Assembly (NCBI GenBank): GCA_009839775.1
Contig: VXOZ01000148.1
Location: 1 to 7,885 of the forward strand
Source of the DNA: Chloroflexota bacterium
Lineage (GTDB): Bacteria; Chloroflexota; UBA11872; VXOZ01
Reading direction: 5' to 3'
Length of the DNA: 7,885 nucleotides
In this document: in pieces, positions 1-5,864 of the stretch
How positions within the stretch are numbered: the stretch's first letter is position 1
Layout of the letters: every line of letters starts with the position of its first letter
Position numbers and translations under genes: made by a program
Notes under the pieces: model-generated
The model's input: only the letters and a program-made list of their open reading frames with translations
Database searches by the model: none
Told to the model about the DNA's origin: nothing

Positions 1-581
1 TAAGTTACATCTTCCATATAGTGCGTTGTCAGCAACACCGTCTTGCCCTGCTCGCGCATCTGCTCCACGATGTCCCAAAGAGCGCGGCGAGCCTGAGGGT
101 CGAGACCGGTGGTGGGCTCATCCAAGAAGACCAAGGCCGGATCATTGATGAGCGTCAGCGCCAGTGAGAGCCGTTGTTTCTGGCCGCCGGAGAGATGCCG
201 GTACTTTGCTTTGCGCCGCTCCTGAAGACCAACCAGTTCCAAGAGTTCGGCGATCGGTTTGCTGTCACGGTAGAAGCTGGCAAACAGACCGAGAATCTCT
301 TCTACGCTCAGCAGCGGGAAGAGCTCCGTCTGCTGCAATTGGACCCCGATCTGCGCCTTCACCGCATCGCCCTCGTGCGCCGGATCGTATCCCGTCACCT
401 GCACGCGGCCGCCGTCGCGCTCGCGCAGGCCGATGAGGATTTCAACCGTCGTGGTCTTGCCTGCGCCGTTTGGGCCCAGCAGGCCAAAGACTTCACCCTC
501 TTCAACAGCAAAACTCAAACCATCCACCGCTTTGAGTTCGCCGTATGCTTTTTGCAGGTCTTCAACTACGATGGCCGACAC
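1..581 (-). CDS. ABC-2 type exporter ATP-binding subunit (partial, 3' end outside window)
   Basis: This is the cytoplasmic ATPase of an ABC exporter (CcmA/NatA/DrrA-like group), which would power a separate membrane permease. The visible 193 residues contain the full ATP-binding motif set in order: Walker A GPNGAGKTT (about 36-44), Q-loop around LQQTEL (82-87), ABC signature LSGGQKQR (130-137), Walker B LVFLDEP (150-156), D-loop GLDP (159-162) and H-loop TTHYMED (185-191). The frame is open to base 1, so the C-terminal tail and stop lie outside; family members are usually about 230-320 residues. I chose the GTG start at 581-579: it is preceded by an AGGA ribosome site about 7 nt upstream, and homology begins at once (IVVEDLQKAYG). 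It is divergent from the amidohydrolase gene, with a plausible promoter at 618-646. The partner permease would be expected beyond the left edge. The substrate (drug, lipid, Na+ or other) cannot be told from this subunit. The ATPase call is very secure. Confidence 0.96.
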   Translation of the reverse strand, partial: MSAIVVEDLQKAYGELKAVDGLSFAVEEGEVFGLLGPNGAGKTTTVEILIGLRERDGGRVQVTGYDPAHEGDAVKAQIGVQLQQTELFPLLSVEEILGLFASFYRDSKPIAELLELVGLQERRKAKYRHLSGGQKQRLSLALTLINDPALVFLDEPTTGLDPQARRALWDIVEQMREQGKTVLLTTHYMEDVT

Positions 582-617
582 AAGTAATCCTGCTCTCTCC
601 TCTTGGCTACTCCTGTA

Positions 618-646
618 ATGATACCATCCAATGTTAACATTTACAA
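618..646 (-). promoter_or_regulatory. Putative sigma-70-like promoter of the ABC ATPase gene
   Basis: Read on the minus strand, a TTGTAA hexamer (646-641, 4/6 to TTGACA) is separated by exactly 17 nt from TATCAT (623-618, 5/6 to TATAAT). This would give a leader of roughly 30 nt before the GTG start at 581. The surrounding 610-745 stretch is clearly more AT-rich than the genes. The call rests on consensus matching only. Confidence 0.42.
630..641. promoter_or_regulatory. Perfect 12-bp palindrome in the promoter spacer (candidate operator)
   Basis: AATGTTAACATT is a perfect 12-bp palindrome lying between the putative -35 and -10 boxes of the ABC ATPase promoter, where a bound repressor would block polymerase. 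Its half TTAACATT occurs again at 687-694. No regulator gene is visible nearby, so the operator role is inference. Confidence 0.35.
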
Positions 647-888
647 ATTACATTTCATTGACATTCATTCCTCCAATTATCCACACTTAACATTCCATCA
701 TCGAAAGTTTTCGTTTCACATGTTCGCACACACTGAAACATACCGCGTCAATACTCCTTCTTGAGGCTCAAGCCGCGGGTCGCAGCACTTGGCGCGAGCG
801 CTGGGCCTTCTCCACTATCCCTCGTAACGGCGAGACACAAGGCCCCGTGCTGCTCTCCGTGTTCGGCTGGACGAGGCAGGGCTGAGAA

Positions 889-926
889 TTACAAACGCAG
901 GCCAATGGTTATATAATCGCCATTGG
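889..926 (+). promoter_or_regulatory. Putative amidohydrolase promoter with inverted repeat around the -10 box
   Basis: A perfect TATAAT at 912-917 has only a weak -35 partner, TTACAA at 889-894 with a 17-nt spacer (3/6 to TTGACA). CCAATGG (902-908) and CCATTGG (920-926) form a perfect 7-bp inverted repeat that brackets the -10 box symmetrically, with half-site centres 18 bp apart. A dimeric regulator bound here would cover the melting region. A poor -35 would fit a regulated promoter. No factor can be named. Confidence 0.45.
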
Positions 927-951
927 TACACAATCACTTGATACGACTCTT

Positions 952-958
952 GGGAGGA
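952..958 (+). promoter_or_regulatory. Shine-Dalgarno site that fixes the amidohydrolase start
   Basis: GGGAGGA ends 6 nt before the GTG at 965. The reading frame is open further upstream to a TTG at 923, but that codon lies inside the promoter inverted repeat and has no ribosome site, so 965 is the start supported by the sequence. Confidence 0.8.
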
Positions 959-964
959 ACACCT

Positions 965-1840
965 GTGGTCATAGACGCCCATCATCACCTCGGTCAGGAA
1001 AAAGACTACGCCGACAAGCTCATTGATACCATGGCCAAGCTCGGTGTTGACAAGACCGTGTTGCTGGCTACGAGCACCAGCGGACCGGGAAGCAGCAATG
1101 AGGAAATCGAGAAGGTAATCAAGAAACACGGCGACAAGCTGATTGGCTTTGGCTGGGTGGACCCGGCCTTGGATCCCAACGCGGTTGACACCGTGCAGGC
1201 GCTCCATGACAGCGGCTTCACAGGTCTGAAGTTCATTAAAACCCGCAAGGCCTACGACGACCGCTCATACATTCCTACCTATCAGAAGGCCGCCGACCTG
1301 GAAATGCCCATTCTCTTTCACCAGGGCATTGTCGCGCGTCATGCCGATGATATCAAGAACGACGTGCACTCCGGTCGCATGATGCCCGTGCATCTCGATT
1401 ACATTGCCCGCCAAGTGCCCGAGCTTGTCATGATCGGCGCCCACCTGGGCAATCCCTGGTGGTATGAGGGCGGCATGGTGCTGCGTTGGAATCCCAACCT
1501 CTACATGGACATCACGGGCTCGACGCTAAAGATGCTCGCGCCTGAAGACGTCGGCAAGATTCTCTGGTGGCGGCGCGACAGCCAGTACCGCGATCCCTGG
1601 GGGCGCGACGCCTGGGAAAAGATTGTCTTCGGCACTGACGTGCCGTACTTCCTGATGGAAGACGTGATGAATGACTATCGCAACTGCATGGACGTGCTCG
1701 GCGTGCCGCCCGACATCCAAAAGGGCGTGTGGGGAGACACCATGGAGAAGGTCCTCAGCTACGAACTCTCCGAGAAGCACCGGCCCTTTGACGACCAAGG
1801 CGGGCACTACCCCCACGCCATTCCTCAAGATGACAAGTGA
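965..1840 (+). CDS. Amidohydrolase-related metal-dependent hydrolase (ACMSD/amidohydrolase 2 type)
   Basis: This is a 291-residue cytosolic TIM-barrel enzyme of the amidohydrolase_2 family, whose members hydrolyse or decarboxylate small carboxylated or cyclic substrates with one bound metal ion. Landmarks counted from the GTG start are DAHHHLG (4-10) giving the HxH pair H6/H8, LFHQG with H119, IGAHLG with H160, and FGTDVPY with D225. These are the expected metal and catalytic positions. K89 in GLKFIKT sits after the fourth strand, where related enzymes often have a conserved basic residue. The length is normal for the family. It starts with GTG behind GGGAGGA. An MFS permease follows on the same strand after 57 bp, so import and breakdown of the same compound is a reasonable guess. 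The substrate is unknown. The C-terminal tail (about 275-291) is polar and family-specific. It could equally be a decarboxylase or a lactonase. Confidence 0.92.
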   Translation: MVIDAHHHLGQEKDYADKLIDTMAKLGVDKTVLLATSTSGPGSSNEEIEKVIKKHGDKLIGFGWVDPALDPNAVDTVQALHDSGFTGLKFIKTRKAYDDRSYIPTYQKAADLEMPILFHQGIVARHADDIKNDVHSGRMMPVHLDYIARQVPELVMIGAHLGNPWWYEGGMVLRWNPNLYMDITGSTLKMLAPEDVGKILWWRRDSQYRDPWGRDAWEKIVFGTDVPYFLMEDVMNDYRNCMDVLGVPPDIQKGVWGDTMEKVLSYELSEKHRPFDDQGGHYPHAIPQDDK

Positions 1841-1873
1841 GTTCTGGGCTGAGCCACGTCCAATAGCTGAAAA

Positions 1874-1894
1874 ACGCTACGCGGTGGTTAGCGT
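1874..1894. other. Small hairpin immediately before the first MFS start codon
   Basis: ACGCTA (1874-1879) and TAGCGT (1889-1894) form a perfect 6-bp inverted repeat with a 9-nt loop, ending 3 nt before the GTG start at 1898. On the plus strand no T-run follows, so it is not a terminator for the amidohydrolase. It would sit where a ribosome binding site is expected and could damp translation. On the minus strand it is followed by TTTTT, but there is no minus-strand gene here to terminate. Confidence 0.35.
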
Positions 1895-1897
1895 GCC

Positions 1898-3163
1898 GTG
1901 AAAAGCGTCGGTTCCTCGTTGGGGTCGTTATTCTCTGCTCCGTCTACGGAGCGGATATTTCGCCGCAACCTCCTGGTCCTCTTGGGTTGGGAAGGGATGT
2001 GGGGGTGCGGGCTTGCATTTGTGGCGCCGCCGGTCGTCAACGCGCTGCTGCAGTTAACCGATTCCCGGACTCTCGTCGGCTTGGCGTACCTTGCCCACGT
2101 CGCCTCACTGCCGGCCCTGCTACCGGCCGCCATGCTGAACCAGAGGCTCCGGTCGCGGCGTCAGTTTATTGCCGGCCTACACGCTATCATCGGGCTCTTG
2201 TACGCCCTTATGGGGGTGGTGGTATGGCTTCTCTGGCAGCAGCCGGCAGTGGCCATCCTTCTTCTGTTCACGCTGCTTGCCCTCACGTGGCTAACGTTCG
2301 GCGCCTTGATAGCTCCGGCCTTCGAGCTCTTCAGCATTCTCTTCGGCCGGCGCTACGGCACCGTGAGCGGCTGGCAATTCTTCGTGCACCGCATCGCCGG
2401 CGTTATCGGCGGGCTCATCGCAACATGGCTGCTGGCGGCCTGGGCCTGGCCGACGAATTTCACGCTGGTATTTGTCCTGGGCGGCATCGTCATCATGTTG
2501 GGCAATCTCATAATACTGGGCGTTGCCGAACCGGCCGCGACACCGCGCACGACGTTCAAGTCTCTGCGCGCCTTTACATACGCTTTGGCAGAGCAAGTAG
2601 CGCGAAACCGCGACTTCACCAGGCTCCTGGTCGTGATTGCCTTGACCGGTCTCCTTCAATCCGTACTCAACTTCTACTCCGTCTATGCGTTCGATGCCGT
2701 GGCCGTGCCGCTGGCTGCGGCGGGGGTGCTGGCTGCCGTAGGCTCTATCGCCAGCGCATTTGGCGCCCTGCTCGGCGGCCCGGTTGGTGACAACAAGGGT
2801 CACCGCGCCCTGATGCGCATTGCGCTCGCAGTCTATGTAGTTTCTTTGCTCCTTCTGGTGCCCGCCTGGCAGCCAGCCTTTTACGCGGCCTGGATACTCG
2901 GCAACGCGGCCCTCTTTGCCATGATGATTGCGCGCATCAACCTGACAATGGACCTCGCCCCCGCCGGCGACAAAGGGACGTACACGATGGTTGCCTACTT
3001 GGTTGCACAGCCAACCCTCGGTCTCTCCGCTGTGGGCGCGGGAGCACTAATCGATATTGCCGGTTACCTACCCTTCTTTGCGGTAACTCTAGTGCTCACG
3101 CTGCTGGCTCTGAGTGTCACATTCTCTTTCAAGGACCCTCGGCTTGCTCCCGACTATACGTGA
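1898..3163 (+). CDS. MFS-type permease (first of two)
   Basis: This is a 421-residue inner-membrane transporter of the major facilitator type. About 12 hydrophobic segments are visible, at roughly residues 25-50, 58-78, 90-112, 116-140, 163-183, 187-210, 241-262, 268-294, 305-323, 327-348, 362-386 and 390-410, with a longer polar loop (about 211-240) between the two halves. Basic loops LNQRLRSRRQF (80-90) and GGPVGDNKGHRAL (293-305) match the cytoplasmic loop 2-3 and 8-9 positions, the latter being the better GxxxDxxGxR-like copy. A TAG lies in frame at 1889, so the GTG at 1898 is the first possible start. It has no clear ribosome site and is preceded by a small hairpin, so a later start is possible, for example TTG 1919. 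It probably shares a transcript with the amidohydrolase. The substrate and direction of transport are not readable from sequence. Confidence 0.88.
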   Translation: MKSVGSSLGSLFSAPSTERIFRRNLLVLLGWEGMWGCGLAFVAPPVVNALLQLTDSRTLVGLAYLAHVASLPALLPAAMLNQRLRSRRQFIAGLHAIIGLLYALMGVVVWLLWQQPAVAILLLFTLLALTWLTFGALIAPAFELFSILFGRRYGTVSGWQFFVHRIAGVIGGLIATWLLAAWAWPTNFTLVFVLGGIVIMLGNLIILGVAEPAATPRTTFKSLRAFTYALAEQVARNRDFTRLLVVIALTGLLQSVLNFYSVYAFDAVAVPLAAAGVLAAVGSIASAFGALLGGPVGDNKGHRALMRIALAVYVVSLLLLVPAWQPAFYAAWILGNAALFAMMIARINLTMDLAPAGDKGTYTMVAYLVAQPTLGLSAVGAGALIDIAGYLPFFAVTLVLTLLALSVTFSFKDPRLAPDYT

Positions 3164-3196
3164 GACCGATGCGAGCGCGCTGGCTGGAGGTGGAAC

Positions 3197-3228
3197 GCCA
3201 GCATTGCTCGGGGCATCTCAATGCTGGC
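3197..3228. repeat. Perfect 10-bp inverted repeat between MFS and aldo/keto reductase genes
   Basis: GCCAGCATTG (3197-3206) and CAATGCTGGC (3219-3228) are exact reverse complements separated by 12 nt. No T-run follows on either strand, so a classical intrinsic terminator is not supported. The right arm ends 15 nt before a TATAAT box, over the place where a -35 box would lie, which suits an operator or a 3'-end stabilising stem of the MFS message. Confidence 0.6.
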
Positions 3229-3243
3229 AAGAGCGAGAAGCAG

Positions 3244-3249
3244 TATAAT
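3244..3249 (+). promoter_or_regulatory. Putative -10 box of the aldo/keto reductase gene
   Basis: A perfect TATAAT lies 62 bp before the ATG at 3312. No good -35 hexamer is found at 16-18 bp spacing. That position is occupied by the right arm of the 10-bp inverted repeat, which could mean an activated or repressed promoter. This is consensus evidence only. Confidence 0.35.
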
Positions 3250-3299
3250 CTTGGACGTACTCCGCCGTTCGGCACATGAGTGCCATACACATTGAGCTT

Positions 3300-3304
3300 G
3301 GGAG
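3300..3304 (+). promoter_or_regulatory. Ribosome binding site that fixes the aldo/keto reductase start
   Basis: GGGAG ends 7 nt before the ATG at 3312. The in-frame ATG at 3276 has no such site and would add twelve residues before the conserved N-terminal strand. Confidence 0.7.
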
Positions 3305-3311
3305 CATCAGC

Positions 3312-4199
3312 ATGGAAACGCGCAGACTGGGCGGCACGGACATGGACGTCAGTTGGCTGGGATTTGGCGCGGCACGCATCGCCACCGATACCGGCTCGCC
3401 CGCAGCGGCCGAGCGCTTGCTCAACACGCTCCTGGACAGCGGCGTCAATTACATCGACACGGCGGAGTGCTACGGCGAAAGCGAAGAGACTCTGGGAAAA
3501 TACATCAGCCACCGCCGCGACGAATACTGGCTTACCACCAAGTGCGGTCACGTGGCGGGCGACATCACCGCGCCGGAATGGACTGCCGCGGCGGTGACTC
3601 AATCCGTGGACCAGTCTTTGCGCCGCATGCAGACGGACTACATCGATCTCATCCATATTCACACCTGCGAAGCCGACGTGTTGCGCCAAGGCGACGTACT
3701 GCGCGCGCTCCAAGACGCCCAGCAAGCCGGCAAGACCCGCTACATCGGCTTCAGCGGCGATAACGAGGTGGCGCTGGAAGCCATCGGCATGGGGAAGTTT
3801 GCCACATTATTGACGTCATTTAACGTCTTGGACCAACGCGGGTTGGATGAGGTGCTTCCCGCCGCGGAAGCCGCCGGCATGGGCATCATCGCCAAGCGTC
3901 CCATCGCTAATGCGGCCTTCAACCGACCTGCCTCTCCTTATGACTACGCCGACGCCTACTGGCAGCGCGCGCAGCACTTCACGGTGCCGGAGGGGGCGCC
4001 GGCAGACGGCGTGGCGTTGGCGCTGCGGTTCTGCCACTCATTCGATTACATCGATACGGCCATTGTCGGCATCGACAGTTTAGAGCAACTCCAAAGCAAC
4101 ACAGAGCAGGTCGCGGCAGGGCCGCTGCCTCCGGACGTTCTTGCCTCTTTGCGGACGCAGTTCCAAGAACACGGCCGCGACTGGCCCCAGCTAAGCTAA
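3312..4199 (+). CDS. Aldo/keto reductase family oxidoreductase
   Basis: This is a 295-residue NAD(P)H-dependent cytosolic oxidoreductase with a TIM-barrel fold, which interconverts carbonyls and alcohols. The N-terminus METRRLGGTDMDVSWLGFG (1-19) is the standard family opening and supports the ATG at 3312. The catalytic tetrad is visible: D49 and Y54 in IDTAECYG, K77 in LTTKCG, and H117 in YIDLIHIH. The segment around KTRYIGFSG is the usual strand-6 region, and IAKRPIAN followed by TAIVGIDSLEQL corresponds to the C-terminal cofactor-binding part, so the fold is complete. The length is slightly short but normal for bacterial AKRs without long C-terminal loops. It lies 148 bp after the MFS gene, with its own -10 box, so it may be transcribed separately. 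It could act on a product of the amidohydrolase pathway, but that is only positional inference. The substrate is unknown. Confidence 0.94.
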   Translation: METRRLGGTDMDVSWLGFGAARIATDTGSPAAAERLLNTLLDSGVNYIDTAECYGESEETLGKYISHRRDEYWLTTKCGHVAGDITAPEWTAAAVTQSVDQSLRRMQTDYIDLIHIHTCEADVLRQGDVLRALQDAQQAGKTRYIGFSGDNEVALEAIGMGKFATLLTSFNVLDQRGLDEVLPAAEAAGMGIIAKRPIANAAFNRPASPYDYADAYWQRAQHFTVPEGAPADGVALALRFCHSFDYIDTAIVGIDSLEQLQSNTEQVAAGPLPPDVLASLRTQFQEHGRDWPQLS

Positions 4200-4256
4200 A
4201 AGGGTATCCGCAAAACTTCAGAACTAAACTCAAGGACTCTTCTAATTTCGCGAAAG

Positions 4257-4378
4257 CCGTTCGTGGTGAGTGGGCCTCGTGAAGCCCTTGCCGAACCATG
4301 AACGGCCCTGCGACACGCCTGTACTGAGCTTGTCGAAGTGCTCAAAGCCTGCCCCGTACTTGATACGGGAGCGAACGG
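4257..4378. repeat. Mosaic hairpin repeat between convergent genes
   Basis: This 122-bp block fills most of the 190-bp gap between the convergent reductase and MFS genes. Its ends are inverted copies, CCGTTCG (4257-4263) and CGAACGG (4372-4378). Inside are three hairpins. The first pairs CCGTTCGTGGT (4257-4267) with ACCATGAACGG (4295-4305), with one G-U-type mismatch and a nested GGGC/GCCC stem (4272-4275, 4284-4287). The second pairs TGAGC (4325-4329) with GCTCA (4340-4344). The third is a perfect CCCGTA/TACGGG stem with a CTTGA loop (4353-4369). The motif TGAGCTTGTCGAA and the CCCGTATCAAGTACGGG hairpin resemble, from memory, short dispersed intergenic repeats common in several bacterial lineages; I could not search. 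There is no T-run, though the stems may still shape the mRNA 3' ends of both genes. Confidence 0.7.
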
Positions 4379-4389
4379 ATAGTGTTGCC

Positions 4390-5685
4390 CTACCCCCTCT
4401 TGGGAACACTCTCGAAGGCATCGGCGCGCTGCTGCCCCGCAAAAGTGGTTCGCCCAAGCCCAAAGTACCAGAGAAAGAGCACAGCGCTGATGCCGGTGAG
4501 GCCGGCACTGACCAGGAATAAGCTCTGGTAGCCGTAGATGCTAACCAAGGGGCCGCCGGCGAAACCCATCGTGCCCCAGCCGATACCCGCCACCATATTC
4601 GCGACACCCGCGGCCGTCTCCCGCCAGCGCGCGGGCACCACTTCCATGGTGTGCCGCAGGCTGCAAGGGCGCTGGATATAGGTAAAGCTGACCAACCCGG
4701 CATAGCCCACGGCCGCTCCCGCCCAATGCGGTACCAACGCGAACGCAACCGTGCTCAGGGCCATCCCGAAGCTCGCCCATACAATGACGGGTTCCAGCCC
4801 CCAGCGCCGTGAGATAAAGGGCGTCAGCAGCGCCGCGAAACCGCCGACAAGCTGGCCGCCCGCGGCCAGCATACCGATCTGCGCCGTGGGCATCGCCAGG
4901 ATCTCGTCCAGATAGACATTGAAGAACGTGCGTTGCGCGCCTTCGGACGCGATGCGCAGCATGATGACCAAGCCCATCATCGCGATGATGAGCACCGGCA
5001 GCCCCGATGATGACCTGCTCGCGCGTACCGGCGGCTCCTGGTCTGCCGTGCGTGTTACCGCCGCGGTGGTGGTAGATAGTGCTACCACACCGGCCAGCAT
5101 CGCGAACGCCGCTACCAACAATGCCAGCGCATAGGAGGCCGTGTCCGTGATAGGAAGCAACCTTGCGAGCGTGCCCGGCAGAAAACCACCGGCCAACGCG
5201 CCGACAAACGCCGCAATCGGACTCATGCCTACCCGCAATGAGTAAAGATACATGCGTTCGCGTGGCGTGGTGGACTGCAACATGAAGGGATTGCTGCTTA
5301 CAAAGTAAGCATCGAGTCCCATCGAGGTCACCGTGTACGCGACGACAATCCACGCCACTTGCACGTTGCCGGTGAGGAATTGCGCCGCAGGCAGCAGTCC
5401 CATACCCAATGCCGCGAGCACGAACCCCACCTGCAGCATGCGTCGCGTGCCGAAGCGCGCGCCCAATGCGCCGGCGGGCAGACTGAAGACGGCATAGGCC
5501 AAGAAACCCGCGCCGTTGACCAACCCAACCACCGTGGGCCCGTAGCCCAAACGCAGCAGGTAGAGGTTGAGCAGCACGGCATAGATGCCGAAATAGGCGA
5601 AACCCAGGAGCAATGCGCTGAGGATGAAGATGCGCACGTTGCGGTTGAAGAGCCGCAATGCTTGGAAATAGCCGGTCACCGCCAT
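4390..5685 (-). CDS. MFS transporter (second of two)
   Basis: This is an inner-membrane permease of 431 residues from the ATG at 5685-5683. About 12 hydrophobic segments are visible in two groups of six, split by a polar linker around residues 205-228. The loop 2-3 signature is clear in GALGARFGTRRML (72-84), the GxLaDrfGrR-type motif with A in place of the usual acidic residue. A basic loop ISRRWGLEP (291-299) sits at the 8-9 position. PRERMYLYSLRVG (141-153), at the start of a helix after TM4, is the usual place for an arginine-rich MFS motif. The start is uncertain. ATG 5685 gives a normal-length N-terminus but has no ribosome site; GTG 5706 has AGAGGG about 10 nt upstream and adds seven residues. 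Extension to GTG 5790 would run through an apparent terminator stem and is unlikely. It is not close to the first MFS in motif sequence. The substrate is unknown. Confidence 0.88.
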   Translation of the reverse strand: MAVTGYFQALRLFNRNVRIFILSALLLGFAYFGIYAVLLNLYLLRLGYGPTVVGLVNGAGFLAYAVFSLPAGALGARFGTRRMLQVGFVLAALGMGLLPAAQFLTGNVQVAWIVVAYTVTSMGLDAYFVSSNPFMLQSTTPRERMYLYSLRVGMSPIAAFVGALAGGFLPGTLARLLPITDTASYALALLVAAFAMLAGVVALSTTTAAVTRTADQEPPVRASRSSSGLPVLIIAMMGLVIMLRIASEGAQRTFFNVYLDEILAMPTAQIGMLAAGGQLVGGFAALLTPFISRRWGLEPVIVWASFGMALSTVAFALVPHWAGAAVGYAGLVSFTYIQRPCSLRHTMEVVPARWRETAAGVANMVAGIGWGTMGFAGGPLVSIYGYQSLFLVSAGLTGISAVLFLWYFGLGRTTFAGQQRADAFESVPKRG

Positions 5686-5723
5686 CGTATCGTGCGAAGC
5701 CTGCACGTGAGCCACACCCTCTA

Positions 5724-5755
5724 CAAAACGAAACCGCGCCGCGTAAAACGGCGCG
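5724..5755 (-). terminator. Putative intrinsic terminator of the MscS / HTH-pseudo-ATPase unit
   Basis: On the minus strand a perfect 7-bp GC-rich stem, CGCGCCG/CGGCGCG (5755-5749 and 5741-5735, 7-nt loop), is followed by GTTTCGTTTTG. It lies about 110 nt after the stop at 5865 and about 40 nt before the MFS start at 5685. The T-tract is interrupted, so strength is uncertain. If active, the MFS gene needs its own promoter, and I could not find a convincing one in 5756-5864. Confidence 0.5.
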
Positions 5756-5864
5756 CTACCTTCTGCCGCGTGCAGAGGGTATGGTACCACGCAAGTGCGG
5801 CGATACGCTTAGTCACAGTGCTGCTCAGACAAGGCGCAATTGGTAACGGCGCTTGCTCGGCCTT

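Larger units (their letters stand above)
582..964. other. Divergent intergenic region without a gene
   Basis: This 383-bp gap separates the two divergent genes. I see no supportable coding sequence in it. The left part (about 605-745) is AT-rich and holds the ABC ATPase promoter, the AATGTTAACATT palindrome, several ACATT repeats and a small CGAAA-GT-TTTCG dyad (702-713). The middle part (about 745-885) is GC-rich and holds only an interrupted palindrome, CTTGAG-G-CTCAAG at 760-772. The right end carries the TATAAT box, its flanking inverted repeat and the ribosome binding site of the amidohydrolase. The minus-strand reading frame that enters from the right is the shadow of the amidohydrolase. 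Confidence 0.7.

Noticed and set aside
164..618. Three overlapping plus-strand open frames (164-436, 174-587, 433-618)
   Set aside because: They lie opposite the ABC ATPase, whose minus-strand frame contains every expected motif. Their own translations show no domain and are rich in Arg/Ala, as expected of shadow frames.
923..964. N-terminal extension of the amidohydrolase to TTG 923
   Set aside because: The TTG lies in the promoter inverted repeat, and GGGAGGA correctly precedes the GTG at 965, where homology begins.
815..1248. Minus-strand frames of 130 and 80 codons
   Set aside because: They are antisense to the amidohydrolase N-terminal half and have no recognisable motif or ribosome site.
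1869..1894. Minus-strand intrinsic terminator (stem plus TTTTT)
   Set aside because: The shape fits, but no minus-strand gene lies upstream of it. The stem is only 6 bp, so it is recorded as a hairpin instead.
1987..2803. Long plus (267-codon) and minus (170-codon) frames inside the first MFS gene
   Set aside because: The frame at 1898-3163 encodes a continuous 12-segment membrane protein. The others are low-complexity Arg/Gly/Ala-rich shadows.
3129..3725. 198-codon minus frame across the MFS/reductase gap
   Set aside because: It is antisense to the catalytic region of the reductase, and its translation has no family features.
4257..4378. CRISPR array or insertion sequence
   Set aside because: There are no regularly spaced identical repeats with unique spacers and no transposase frame; the structure is a set of unlike hairpins.
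4541..5353. 270-codon minus frame, and the 172-codon plus frame at 5359-5877
   Set aside because: Both overlap the second MFS gene in other frames. The MFS frame alone has regularly spaced hydrophobic helices and the loop 2-3 motif.
5686..5790. N-terminal extension of the second MFS protein to GTG 5790
   Set aside because: The 35 extra codons are not membrane-like, have no ribosome site, and would run through the GC stem plus T-rich run that looks like the terminator of the upstream gene.
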